Assembly (NCBI GenBank): GCA_023460155.1
Contig: JAEWRF010000228.1
Coordinates: forward strand, 1-59,941
Length of the DNA: 59,941 nucleotides
Direction of reading: 5' to 3'
Source of the DNA: Bacillota bacterium
GTDB taxonomy: Bacteria > Bacillota > Clostridia > Oscillospirales > Acutalibacteraceae
The notes under the pieces were generated by a model, which ran no database searches, was not told the origin of the DNA, and worked only from the letters and a program-made list of their open reading frames with translations. This document shows positions 52,580-59,941 of this stretch, piece after piece (the stretch's first letter is position 1; each line of letters begins with the position of its first letter). The position numbers and the translations under genes were made by a program.

Positions 52580-52888
52580 ATGATATTTGACTTCGGATAC
52601 CGGCTCCGTGAACTGCGGGTCAGCAAAAACCTGACTCAGGCGCAGGTTGCAAGCCGGCTGAATCTCTCCAAGACCACGATCAGCGGTTACGAAAACAACA
52701 TCAAGACGCCGTCCCTCGACATGCTGGTCAACCTCTCCATCCTCTACGGAGTGACATCGGATTACATTTTAGGCATTGACAACCGCAGGATGCTGATGAC
52801 CGAGGGGCTGACCCAAAGGCAGCAGGAGATTGTAAAGGAACTCGTGGACGAGTTTATGAACGAAAGGCGAAAGAACTCTCTGGGATAA
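52580..52888 (+). CDS. XRE-family transcriptional regulator
   Basis: The 102-residue protein has an N-terminal Cro/C1-type helix-turn-helix (LRELRVSKNLTQAQVASRLNLSKTTISGYENNIKTPSLDMLVNLS in three overlapping motifs, residues about 10-55), then SDYILGID and a charged helical tail. Such small regulators act as dimers; no sensing domain is present. It starts at ATG 52580 behind AGGAGG, divergent from proBA by about 190 bp, so it may control proBA or itself. Its target is unknown. Confidence 0.9.
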   Translation: MIFDFGYRLRELRVSKNLTQAQVASRLNLSKTTISGYENNIKTPSLDMLVNLSILYGVTSDYILGIDNRRMLMTEGLTQRQQEIVKELVDEFMNERRKNSLG

Positions 52889-52933
52889 CAGGATGTACGG
52901 GGGAAGGGCAGCACCCGGTTTCACCGCACGAAA

Positions 52934-52985
52934 AGCACGCGTCCCGACCGGAATTTCCTGACCGTTCGGAACGCGTGCTTTCTAT
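52934..52985 (+). terminator. Terminator after the XRE gene
   Basis: AAAGCACGCGT (52934-52944) pairs with ACGCGTGCTTT (52973-52983); the inner loop may pair further (GACCGG/CCGTTC region). Confidence 0.75.
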
Positions 52986-53020
52986 GGGAACTCTGACTTC
53001 CGAGCGGTCGGACAGGGTAT

Positions 53021-53047
53021 AAAAAGAGCGCAGCCTTTCGGCTGCGC
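53021..53047 (-). terminator. pnp terminator
   Basis: On the minus strand GCGCAGCC (53047-53040) pairs with GGCTGCGC (53035-53028) around a GAAA loop, and CTCTTTTT follows. Confidence 0.88.
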
Positions 53048-53056
53048 CCGGATATT

Positions 53057-55273
53057 TTATTCCTTCGGTCTCGGCTTGTTCAGGTTGGGACGGAACCCGT
53101 TGGAGCCCCGATGGTCGTCACGGCGCGGCATGGGGCGGCGCGGCATGCGTTCCTCCGGCTCGTTTTCGGGCACAAGACCCTCCACTTCGATCAGGGCGTC
53201 GCGGCGGGACAGGTTCAGTCTGCCCTTGTCGTCGATGTTGAGCACCTTAACCATCACTTCGTCGCCGGCGTTGACCACGTCGGTCACCTTATCGACGCGC
53301 TTGACGTCAAGCTGCGAAATGTGCACAAGGCCTTCCTTGCCCGGGGCGATTTCGACGAACGCGCCGAAATCCATCAGGCGGGTAACCTTGCCGTTGTAGA
53401 TGGCGCCGGGCTCCGGATCGTTCGCGATGGTGTCGATGATGGTCATGGCGCGTTTGCAGTTCTCGGCGTCGATGCCGGAAACGAACACGTGGCCGTCTTC
53501 CTCCACATCCACCTTGACGTCGCATTCCGCGCAGATCTTCTGGATCACCTTGCCGCCGGAACCGATGACCTCGCGGATCTTATCCACCGGGATCACGGTG
53601 GAAAGCATCTTCGGCGCGTAGGGAGAAAGCTCCTTGCGCGGCTCCGGAATCGCTTTCAGCATAATCTCATCGAGGATATAATTCCTCGCCTTGTGGGTTT
53701 TATAAAGGGCTTCTTTAATCATATCGGGGGTCAGGCCGCTGATCTTCAGGTCCATCTGGATGGCGGTGATGCCGTCATGCGTTCCGGCAACCTTGAAATC
53801 CATATCGCCGAAGAAATCTTCCACGCCCTGGATGTCCACCATGGTCATCCAGCGCTCGCCCTCGGTGATGAGGCCGCAGGAAATTCCCGCAACCGGGGAT
53901 TTGATCGGCACGCCCGCGTCCATCAGAGCCAGCGTCGAGCCGCAGATGGAAGCCTGCGAGGTCGAGCCGTTGGAGGAAAGCACCTCCGAAACCAGACGGT
54001 ACGAATACGGGAACTCCTCCACCGACGGAATCACGGGGAGCAGCGCGCGCTCGGCGAGTGCGCCGTGGCCGATTTCGCGGCGGCCCGGGCCGCGGCTCGG
54101 TTTCGTTTCGCCCACGGAATAGGAAGGCATATTGTACTGGTGCATATAGCGCTTATCTTCCTGCTCGTCGATGCCGTCAAAGGACTGGGCGTCGCTGACG
54201 GGACCGAGGGTGGCAATCGTGAGCACCTGGGTCTGGCCGCGGGTGAACATTCCGGAGCCGTGTACGCGCGGCAGGATGCCGACTTCCGCCGCGAGCGGGC
54301 GGATCTCATCCATTTTCCGGCCGTCCACGCGCTTCTGCTCATCGAGAAGCCAGCGGCGGACAACGTATTTCTGGGTTTTATACATGCACTCGTCGATCTT
54401 TGCCTGCTGGTCGGGGTAGACCTCGTCGAACTTCTCATGGACCTTCTCGTAGATCGGCTTCATGCGTTCGTCGCGGACATTCTTGTCGTCGGTGTCAAGC
54501 GCGTGGCGCACGTCTTCCAGTGCGAAGCTCTTGACGGCCTCCAGCATATCGGCGTCCGGCTCAAGGCTCGGGTATTCGAACTTCGGCTTCCCGATCTCGG
54601 CCTTAATGGAATTGATGAATTCAATAATGGCCTGATTCGCCTTGTGCCCGGCCATAATGCCGCTGTACATGATGTCGTCCGGAATCTCGTCCGCGCCGGC
54701 CTCGATCATGGCGATGCGGTCGGAGGTGGAGGCAACGGTGACGGCCATCTTCGAATTTTTGCGCTGTTCAGCGTTCGGGTTAATGACGTATTCGTTGTCC
54801 ACATATCCGACGGAAACGCCCGAGATGGGGCCGTTCCACGGAATATCCGAAATGCTGATGGCAATGGAGGTGCCGACCATCGCCGCAATTTCCGGCTGGC
54901 AGTCGTGGTCCACGCTCATCACCGTGCAGACGACGGAAACGTCGTTGCGCAGATCCTTCGGGAACAGCGGGCGGATCGGGCGGTCGATCACGCGCGAGGT
55001 CAGGATGGCCTTGTCGCTCGGACGGCCTTCCCTCTTCAGATAGGAACCGGGAATCTTGCCCACCGAATACAGCTTTTCCTCAAAATCAACGGAAAGCGGG
55101 AAGAAATCCACGCCATCACGCGGCTTCGAGGAAGCGGTAACGGCCACATGAACCACGGTTTCGCCGTAGCGCACCAGGCACTCGCCGTTGGCGAGCTGCG
55201 CCATTTTACCGGTTTCCACCACAAGCGGGCGGCCGGCAAAGTCCGTTTTGTAGACTCTGTAATTTTCGAACAT
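53057..55273 (-). CDS. pnp: Polyribonucleotide nucleotidyltransferase (PNPase)
   Basis: PNPase degrades RNA from the 3' end by phosphorolysis. The 738-residue protein has two RNase PH domains (ALGEVLV-like starts here as VETGKMAQLANGECLVRYGET, and QTQVLTIATLGP with SNGSTSQASICGSTLALMDAG), a KH domain (VIPVDKIREVIGSGGKVIQKI) and an S1 domain (YNGKVTRLMDFGAFVEIAPGKEGLVHISQ split over residues 620-690), followed by a basic Arg/Pro-rich tail. ATG 55273 follows GGAGG. It is the last gene of the infB-to-pnp cluster. Its leader can form a long stem. Confidence 0.98.
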   Translation of the reverse strand: MFENYRVYKTDFAGRPLVVETGKMAQLANGECLVRYGETVVHVAVTASSKPRDGVDFFPLSVDFEEKLYSVGKIPGSYLKREGRPSDKAILTSRVIDRPIRPLFPKDLRNDVSVVCTVMSVDHDCQPEIAAMVGTSIAISISDIPWNGPISGVSVGYVDNEYVINPNAEQRKNSKMAVTVASTSDRIAMIEAGADEIPDDIMYSGIMAGHKANQAIIEFINSIKAEIGKPKFEYPSLEPDADMLEAVKSFALEDVRHALDTDDKNVRDERMKPIYEKVHEKFDEVYPDQQAKIDECMYKTQKYVVRRWLLDEQKRVDGRKMDEIRPLAAEVGILPRVHGSGMFTRGQTQVLTIATLGPVSDAQSFDGIDEQEDKRYMHQYNMPSYSVGETKPSRGPGRREIGHGALAERALLPVIPSVEEFPYSYRLVSEVLSSNGSTSQASICGSTLALMDAGVPIKSPVAGISCGLITEGERWMTMVDIQGVEDFFGDMDFKVAGTHDGITAIQMDLKISGLTPDMIKEALYKTHKARNYILDEIMLKAIPEPRKELSPYAPKMLSTVIPVDKIREVIGSGGKVIQKICAECDVKVDVEEDGHVFVSGIDAENCKRAMTIIDTIANDPEPGAIYNGKVTRLMDFGAFVEIAPGKEGLVHISQLDVKRVDKVTDVVNAGDEVMVKVLNIDDKGRLNLSRRDALIEVEGLVPENEPEERMPRRPMPRRDDHRGSNGFRPNLNKPRPKE

Positions 55274-55317
55274 TTCTTTTCCTCCGTGCGTTAATAAAAT
55301 CTGCGGAGGGTCCCAGG

Positions 55318-55378
55318 TTTAGCAATAAAACCGGCGTCTTTTCCGGCTGCCGCGAAAGGCGCCCGTTTCACTGCTAAA
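55318..55378 (-). promoter_or_regulatory. Stem-loop in the pnp leader
   Basis: In the 190-bp gap before pnp, TTTAGCA (55378-55372) pairs with TGCTAAA (55324-55318), with further pairing inside (GAAAC/GGTTT and GGCG/CGCC). In other bacteria a leader duplex allows PNPase to control its own mRNA; the same may hold here. Confidence 0.45.
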
Positions 55379-55415
55379 ATCCTGTGCTCCCCGCTTTCCC
55401 TTACCGATTGTGCGC

Positions 55416-55462
55416 AAAAAGCCCGAAGGCAGGCGGCTCGCTGCCGCCTGCCTAGGTTTTTT
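55416..55462. terminator. rpsO terminator
   Basis: GGCAGGCGGC (55428-55437) pairs with GCCGCCTGCC (55443-55452). On the minus strand TTCGGGCTTTTT follows; on the plus strand TAGGTTTTTT follows. It lies directly after the rpsO stop and before the pnp leader. Confidence 0.85.
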
Positions 55463-55464
55463 AA

Positions 55465-55728
55465 TTACTTGCGGATGCCGAGCTTTTCAATAATCGTGCG
55501 GTACCGCGTGATGTCGCTCTTCATGAGATAGTTGAGCATATTCCTTCTCTGGCCAACCATTTTGAGGAGGCCGCGGCGGGAATGATGATCCTTTTTGTGG
55601 GCTTTGAGGTGCTCGGTCAGCGCATTGATCCGGGTCGTGAGAATCGCGATCTGAACCTCCGGCGAGCCGGTGTCTCCCTCGTGCATGGCATACTGCTGAA
55701 TGACTGCGGTTTTCTCTTCTTTTAACAT
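55465..55728 (-). CDS. rpsO: 30S ribosomal protein S15
   Basis: S15 binds the central domain of 16S rRNA. From ATG 55728 (MLKEEKTAVIQQY), behind GGTGG, it has 87 residues. Typical blocks are HEGDTGSPEVQIAILTTRI, HKKDHHSRRGLLKMVGQRR and the YLMKSDITRYRTIIEKLGIRK end. The extension to 55761 is not supported. It lies between ribF and pnp, its usual place. Confidence 0.98.
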   Translation of the reverse strand: MLKEEKTAVIQQYAMHEGDTGSPEVQIAILTTRINALTEHLKAHKKDHHSRRGLLKMVGQRRNMLNYLMKSDITRYRTIIEKLGIRK

Positions 55729-55868
55729 GTTTTTTCCACCTTTGCATAAATTCGCCCGCATTCGCAGAACAGGGCCGGTGAAATTCTCCCGTGCGGGAGA
55801 TTCCCCCTGATCCGGGAAAGGGGTCTCATATTGATTCAGTATAACACAACGATATTCTTTTGTAAACT

Positions 55869-56804
55869 CTATTTTTGCCCGGAAGGAAACGCCGTTCGAT
55901 AGAATTCGCGTGCCCTTGCGCCATCCCTCCGGATGGCCTCGCGGAGCTCGTCGATTCCGCCGAAGCGGCGCTCCGGCCGCAGGAAGCGGAGCAGCTCCGT
56001 GCGGACGGTCTTCCCGTAAAGCTCGGGGCCCTTGTAATCCGGCATCCAGGTTTCGACCCAGACGGCGTCGGAGCCGACCGTGGGCTTTACCCCCACGTTG
56101 GTCACCCCCGCGTACTGCGCGCCGCCCGGCAGCGTCACCTTGGAAACGTAAACGCCGAACCTCGGCAGAACAAAGCCCTCCGGCGCCGCCTGATTGAGCG
56201 TCGGCGTCCCGAGCTGCCGCCCGAGCTGCCGCCCGTGCAGAACGGGGGACTCATAGGAAAACGTCCGGCCGAGCAGGTCTGCGGCCTCTTCCACGCGCCC
56301 GTTTTCAATGAGCCCGCGGATGCGGGTCGAGCTGACCGGGGTTCCCCCCGCCATCACGGCCTCGGCCACGGCGGTGCGGATTCCTTCTTCGGCGCAGAGC
56401 TGGCAAAGCGTTTCGCTCCCCGCCGTTCCGCCCCTGCCGAAGGTGAAATTGAAGCCGCAGCAGGCTTTTTTCGCGCGGAGGGTCCCCCCGAGAACGTTCC
56501 GGACGAATTCCTCCGCGCTGAGGTCCCGGACGGATTCAAAATCGAGCAGATACAGCTGTTCGACGCCGAGCTGTCCGAGAACGCGGATCTTTTCCGCGCG
56601 GGAAAGGATCTTCCCGCCCGATTCCCCGCCCAGCGCTTCCAGCGGGTTCGCGGAAAACGTCAGCACGGTGGGCACCAGGCCGTTCGGGATCTCCTCCAGA
56701 GCGAGGGAAATCACCTTTCGGTGCCCGAGGTGCACCCCGTCAAAATTCCCGAGTGCAACGGCGGTCTCCCGCTCCGAAGGCGTCAGCTTCTCAAATATTT
56801 TCAT
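55869..56804 (-). CDS. ribF: Bifunctional riboflavin kinase / FAD synthetase
   Basis: RibF converts riboflavin to FMN and then FAD. The 311-residue protein has the N-terminal nucleotidyltransferase domain with GNFDGVHLGHRKVI and SSTRIRGLIENG, and the C-terminal flavokinase domain with GRQLGRQLGTPTLNQ and YAGVTNVGVKPTV. It starts three bases after the truB stop. Usual Firmicute RibF carries GxPTxN, here GTPTLN, so both activities should be present. Confidence 0.96.
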   Translation of the reverse strand: MKIFEKLTPSERETAVALGNFDGVHLGHRKVISLALEEIPNGLVPTVLTFSANPLEALGGESGGKILSRAEKIRVLGQLGVEQLYLLDFESVRDLSAEEFVRNVLGGTLRAKKACCGFNFTFGRGGTAGSETLCQLCAEEGIRTAVAEAVMAGGTPVSSTRIRGLIENGRVEEAADLLGRTFSYESPVLHGRQLGRQLGTPTLNQAAPEGFVLPRFGVYVSKVTLPGGAQYAGVTNVGVKPTVGSDAVWVETWMPDYKGPELYGKTVRTELLRFLRPERRFGGIDELREAIRRDGARAREFYRTAFPSGQK

Positions 56805-56807
56805 GAA

Positions 56808-57752
56808 TCATTCCCTATTCTCTCCAAAAACGGATTCGCTATCCGCGTTCCGGCAAAACAGGCGCAGAATGCCCAGCTCGCCCCGCTCCGCCGAAACGCG
56901 CCCCAGCCCGAGGAACGCCCCCTGCGGGGAATGGACGCGGTAAACGGTGCCGTCCGCCGGGAGCTCCTGTGCAAGGGACGTGCGCTCCAGCGAAAGCGCG
57001 CCGCCGTTCGCGAAGCGCACCGCCTGCGGGGAAGTCACCCGAAGCGCGGGATGCTCCGAAAACAGCGATTCCACGGGCAGCAGGCGCTCCGCGAGCCGCC
57101 CCTCGGCGGCAAGCGCCTTCGCGCCGTCAAGAGTGACGGCATCGGCAAGGGAAAAGCCCGCCGCGCGCGTGCGCCTTAGGGCGGTCATCACACCGAGTGT
57201 GCCCAGTGCCTCGCCGAGGTCGGCGCACAGGGTACGGATGTAAGTGCCCTTCGAACACGAAACCGTGAGCTTTCCGGTCTGCGTTTCTTCGTCGAAGGCG
57301 GTCAGCTCCAGTTTATAAATCGTCACGGGGCGGCTTTCCCGCTCCACGACGATGCCTTTTCGGGCGAGGTCGTACAGGCGCTGCCCGCCCACGCTTACGG
57401 CGGAAACCATCGGAGGAACCTGCCGGATGTCCCCGCGGAAGCGCGAAAGAGCTTCCTCCACCTGCCGCGCCGATACGCGTGTTTCACTTTGGGCCACGGT
57501 TTTCCCCGTGGAATCCTGCGTATCCGTCGCTATCCCGAAGCGGAAGCCCGCCTCGTACTCTTTGTCGGTATCCTCCAGGAGTGCTAATGCACGCGTCGCG
57601 TTCCCGAGGAGGAGCGGCAGCACGCCGGTTGCCATCGGGTCCAGCGTGCCCGTGTGGCCGATCTTCCGTTCCCGGCACAGCCCGCGCATGACGGCCACCG
57701 CGTCGAACGAGGTAAACCCCGCAGGTTTGTCAAGAATCAGTACGCCGTTCAA
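56808..57752 (-). CDS. truB: tRNA pseudouridine(55) synthase TruB
   Basis: TruB makes pseudouridine 55 in the T loop of tRNAs. The 314-residue protein starts at TTG 57752 with NGVLILDKPAGFTSFDAV; the catalytic Asp lies in HTGTLDPMATGVLPLLLG. Later motifs are YEAGFRFGIATDTQD and SKGTYIRTLCADLGEALG. A PUA-like C-terminus follows. It is followed directly by ribF. Confidence 0.97.
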   Translation of the reverse strand: MNGVLILDKPAGFTSFDAVAVMRGLCRERKIGHTGTLDPMATGVLPLLLGNATRALALLEDTDKEYEAGFRFGIATDTQDSTGKTVAQSETRVSARQVEEALSRFRGDIRQVPPMVSAVSVGGQRLYDLARKGIVVERESRPVTIYKLELTAFDEETQTGKLTVSCSKGTYIRTLCADLGEALGTLGVMTALRRTRAAGFSLADAVTLDGAKALAAEGRLAERLLPVESLFSEHPALRVTSPQAVRFANGGALSLERTSLAQELPADGTVYRVHSPQGAFLGLGRVSAERGELGILRLFCRNADSESVFGENRE

Positions 57753-57790
57753 ATCTCCACCCCATTGTCAGAATTCGCAAAAGCTCCGCT

Positions 57791-58339
57791 TTACCAGGTT
57801 TCGTAACGAACCAGCTCTTCCATCGGCTTCCGCGGGCGCGGGGCGGGGGCTTCGTCGGGATACCCGAGCGTAAGAACGCAGCAGACGTACTTGTCCTCCG
57901 GAATGTTCAGAACCGGGCGGATTTCCTTTTGCTCGTACCACCCCGTCCAGCAGGTGCCGAGGCCCTGCGAAACGGCTTCCAGCGCCATATGCTCCACCGC
58001 GATGGAGGCGTCCCGGATGACCCGCTTCAGGCTTGATTCAGGGCTTTCCTCATCCACCGAAAACACCGCGCCCTCTCCGCCGTTTTCCATCTGGCAGCGG
58101 GGATCCGCGACGCAGACAATGAAAACGGGGGCAGAAAGCATCCAGCTCTGATTGTGGTCCGCAAGGCAGAGCTTTTCCCGCGTTTCCTTGGAACGCACGA
58201 CGAGAAAGCTCCAGGGCTGGGTATTGCTGCCCGAGGGCGCGAGGCGCCCGCTTTCCAGAATATCGTTCAGCACGTCTTCCGGAACCGGTTTGTCCTTATA
58301 TTTCCGGATGCTCCGCCGGTCTTCGATCTCTTTGAGCAT
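57791..58339 (-). CDS. Nitroreductase family FMN-dependent oxidoreductase
   Basis: The 182-residue protein starts at ATG 58339 behind AAGGAGG. The FMN-binding start is RRSIRKYKDKPVPEDVLNDILESGRLAPSGSN in two blocks, followed by QPWSFLVV and, near the end, GLGTCWTGWYEQKEI and VLTLGYPDE. Substrates of this family are quinones, nitro compounds, flavins or others, and cannot be told here. It lies between nrnA and truB, where this gene is not part of the usual cluster, and is preceded by a hairpin. Confidence 0.9.
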   Translation of the reverse strand: MLKEIEDRRSIRKYKDKPVPEDVLNDILESGRLAPSGSNTQPWSFLVVRSKETREKLCLADHNQSWMLSAPVFIVCVADPRCQMENGGEGAVFSVDEESPESSLKRVIRDASIAVEHMALEAVSQGLGTCWTGWYEQKEIRPVLNIPEDKYVCCVLTLGYPDEAPAPRPRKPMEELVRYETW

Positions 58340-58370
58340 GAGGGTCCCTCCTTTTCAGTTGAAAAGAAAC

Positions 58371-58392
58371 ACAGACCCCGAAGGGGGCCTGT
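58371..58392 (-). terminator. Hairpin with T-rich tail between nrnA and the nitroreductase gene
   Basis: On the minus strand ACAGGCCCCC (58392-58383) pairs with GGGGTCTGT (58379-58371) around TTC, and GTTTCTTTTC follows. It probably weakens read-through into the nitroreductase gene. Confidence 0.6.
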
Positions 58393-58395
58393 CCT

Positions 58396-59349
58396 TTATT
58401 GGTGTGCTTCGATGTACTCCCTAACCGCTCCGAGCAGAGCGGCCTTCGCCTCCGCGAGCGGCATGCAGAGGGTGCAGCCCGCCGCGCCTTTATGACCGCC
58501 GCCGCCGAATTTTTCGCAGATATGGGAGGCGTTTGCCGGCGGACGTGCCCGCAGGGAAACTTTCCATGCGCCGTCTTCTTTTTCGCGCAGGGTCACGCCG
58601 ATCTCCACACCCTCGATCTCGCGCGGGATGGTGGCGAGGCCGTCGAGGTCGTCCTCTTTCGCTCCGGATTCTGCGATCATCTGCCGGGTGATCTCAATCA
58701 CGGCGACTCTGCCGCCGCAGTCGTAGACGATGGAATCCAGCACCCGGCGCTCCATGTCGAGCCGCGCGCGGCTTTTGGTGTCGAACATGGCGCGGTTGAT
58801 GCCCGGGGCGTCGATGCCCGTCTCCACAAGGTCCGCCGCGATGCGGTAGGTGGTCGGGGTAACGTTCACGTATTTAAAACAGCCGGTGTCGGTTGTGATG
58901 CCCGTGAAAAGCGCCGCGGCAATGGGCTGATCGATCGGCACGCCCATTCGCAGGAGCAGGTCGAAGATCATTTCGCAGGTCGCGGCCGAGTGCGGATTCA
59001 GGAGAACCTGCTTTGCGTAGCGCGTGTTCGAGGGGTGGTGGTCGATGCAGAGGCCGATTGCTTCCCCGTATTCCGAGAGAAGCGGTTCGCCGAGCAGCGC
59101 CTTGTCCGCGATATCCACCGCAACGACGAGATCCGGCTCAAATTCGTCGTCCGGAAGGTTCTCAAACAAGAAAGCGTATTTCGGACCGATAGGGTCGGAG
59201 CAGCGCACGCGCGCGCGCTTCCCAAGCCAACGCAGCCCGCGGCAGAGCGCCGAAGCGCAGCCGAGCGTGTCGCCGTCCGGAAACTGATGGCTTAAAATCA
59301 GGGTTTTTCCGGCGCCTGCGAGCAGGCCGGCCGCTTCGTCAGCGTTCAT
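58396..59349 (-). CDS. nrnA: DHH-family phosphoesterase NrnA (nanoRNase / pAp phosphatase)
   Basis: NrnA degrades very short RNAs and dephosphorylates pAp. The 317-residue protein has the DHH domain (SHQFPDGDTLGCASALCRGL, VVAVDIADKALLG, CIDHHPSNTRYA with the DHH-like motif) and the DHHA1 domain ending with FGGGGHKGAAGCT. It starts at ATG 59349 behind GGAGGAG and overlaps the rbfA stop by 11 nt. In Firmicutes nrnA between rbfA and truB is a common arrangement. Confidence 0.95.
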   Translation of the reverse strand: MNADEAAGLLAGAGKTLILSHQFPDGDTLGCASALCRGLRWLGKRARVRCSDPIGPKYAFLFENLPDDEFEPDLVVAVDIADKALLGEPLLSEYGEAIGLCIDHHPSNTRYAKQVLLNPHSAATCEMIFDLLLRMGVPIDQPIAAALFTGITTDTGCFKYVNVTPTTYRIAADLVETGIDAPGINRAMFDTKSRARLDMERRVLDSIVYDCGGRVAVIEITRQMIAESGAKEDDLDGLATIPREIEGVEIGVTLREKEDGAWKVSLRARPPANASHICEKFGGGGHKGAAGCTLCMPLAEAKAALLGAVREYIEAHQ

Positions 59350-59698
59350 CGGGGTGCTCCTCCTTCAGTCCGTTCAGAATACGGGAAATATTCGCCCCGT
59401 ACTCAATGGAATCGGTAGCCTTGAAAATCAGCGCCGGAACCTTGCGCAGGGGCAGACGCGACCCCAGCTCGTGCCGAATGTGCCCGGATGCGGATTTTAA
59501 GCCCTCCACGGCGACCTTCGCGCGTTCCAGCCCTTCCATGGCGCTGATCTGCACCGTACAGAAGGAAAGATCGTTCGTCACTTCCACACGCACAATGCTG
59601 ATGAGCCCCTGCACGCGCGGATCCTTCAGTTCCCGCAGGATCGCCGAAAGCTCCCGGCTGATATCCTCCGTCACACGTCCCATTCTATGGCTTGCCAT
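59339..59698 (-). CDS. rbfA: Ribosome-binding factor A
   Basis: RbfA helps mature the 30S subunit, mainly at the 5' end of 16S rRNA and in the cold. The 119-residue protein has the KH-like fold with RMGRVTEDISRELSAILRELKDPRV, the VRVEVTNDLSFCTVQIS strand and the C-terminal RLPLRKVPALIFKATDSIEYG block. It starts at ATG 59698 behind GGAGG. It follows infB after a perfect hairpin. Confidence 0.97.
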   Translation of the reverse strand: MASHRMGRVTEDISRELSAILRELKDPRVQGLISIVRVEVTNDLSFCTVQISAMEGLERAKVAVEGLKSASGHIRHELGSRLPLRKVPALIFKATDSIEYGANISRILNGLKEEHPDER

Positions 59699-59718
59699 TT
59701 CTGCCTGTCCTCCGTAAC

Positions 59719-59744
59719 CCGGGGCGCGGAAAACCGCGCCCCGG
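59719..59744 (-). other. Perfect hairpin between infB and rbfA
   Basis: CCGGGGCGCGG and CCGCGCCCCGG form an 11-bp stem with loop TTTT/AAAA (59719-59744). No T run follows on the minus strand, so it is more likely an RNA-processing or stability element than a terminator. Confidence 0.6.
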
Positions 59745-59752
59745 ATGATCTG

Positions 59753-59941
59753 TTATTCCTGATATTCTTCCATTATGAAGGCTTCGAATACGTCGCCCTC
59801 GCGAAGATCGCTGTATTTCTCCAGCCCGATGCCGCAGTCGTAGCCATCCGCTACCTCCTTGACGTCGTCCTTGAAGCGCTTGAGCGAAGCAATTTTGTCC
59901 TCCGCCAGCACGATGCCGTCGCGCACAACGCGGATCTGCGC
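59753..59941 (-). CDS. infB: Translation initiation factor IF-2, C-terminal end (partial)
   Basis: The last 62 codons end at TAA 59755-59753 and run off the window edge. The tail reads RVVRDGIVLAEDKIASLKRF, KDDVKEVADGYDCGIGLEKY and EGDVFEAFIMEEYQE, which is the conserved end of domain IV of IF-2, the part that binds initiator tRNA. The order infB-rbfA is standard. Confidence 0.95.
   Translation of the reverse strand, partial: AQIRVVRDGIVLAEDKIASLKRFKDDVKEVADGYDCGIGLEKYSDLREGDVFEAFIMEEYQE

Noticed and set aside
53111..55294. 727-codon open frame antisense to pnp
   Set aside because: Same reason: a shadow of pnp, rich in His, Arg and Ala without domain signatures.

Overview
The window reads as chromosome of a GC-rich, endospore-forming, low-oxygen Firmicute, most likely class Clostridia, order Oscillospirales. 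This placement is an inference from the sporulation genes (gpr, spoIIP, spoVAE, a gerA-type germination operon), Bacillus/Clostridium gene order around hrcA and pnp, a perfect CIRCE element, strong AGGAGG ribosome-binding sites and TTGACA/TATAAT promoters. Non-ATG starts are frequent (about eleven TTG, one GTG, three CTG). No tRNA, rRNA, CRISPR array, prophage or transposase gene was seen.

Layout. 1-3 kb: end of an ABC permease gene facing a pstS-pstC-pstA phosphate-uptake operon that lacks pstB here and has a six-repeat Pho box. 3.2-6.6 kb: PadR regulator with a HAAS-type membrane partner, then HXXEE, GNAT and acyltransferase-3 genes. 6.7-19 kb (minus): the conserved block gpr-spoIIP-(two small membrane genes)-lepA-hemW-hrcA-grpE-dnaK-dnaJ, with rpsT divergent. 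19.4-22.2 kb: a small membrane protein, a lone spoVAE, a HAD phosphatase, a promoter-to-terminator unit that looks like a structured non-coding RNA, and a flavodoxin. 22.2-32.8 kb: asnB, a CpXC protein, mnmA, membrane-anchored unknowns, an Lsa-like ABC-F ribosome-protection gene behind a leader with a six-codon upstream ORF, a radical SAM/DUF4130 pair linked by family names to DNA repair, and an SDR oxidoreductase. 32.9-36.2 kb: galK-galT-galE. 36.5-42.9 kb: a germinant-receptor operon with one A, one C, one small D-like and three tandem B subunits, all three B genes apparently starting at CTG. 43-48 kb: secA, a phosphohexomutase and a YfcE phosphodiesterase. 48.3-50.3 kb: four uncharacterised genes. 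50.3-52.9 kb: proBA and an XRE regulator. 53-59.9 kb (minus): infB-rbfA-nrnA-nitroreductase-truB-ribF-rpsO-pnp.

The least explained material lies between genes. At least seven intergenic spaces carry related stem-loop repeats: a short perfect hairpin that usually overlaps the neighbouring stop codon, followed by a roughly 50-nt unit running from GGGCCCGCC to GGCGGGACAGTTTT. In several loci two units face each other as an imperfect long inverted repeat. With the CTG-start germination genes, the uORF leader of the ABC-F gene and the orphan RNA, these are the best candidates for undescribed biology. All calls come from reading the sequence; no database search or folding program was run.
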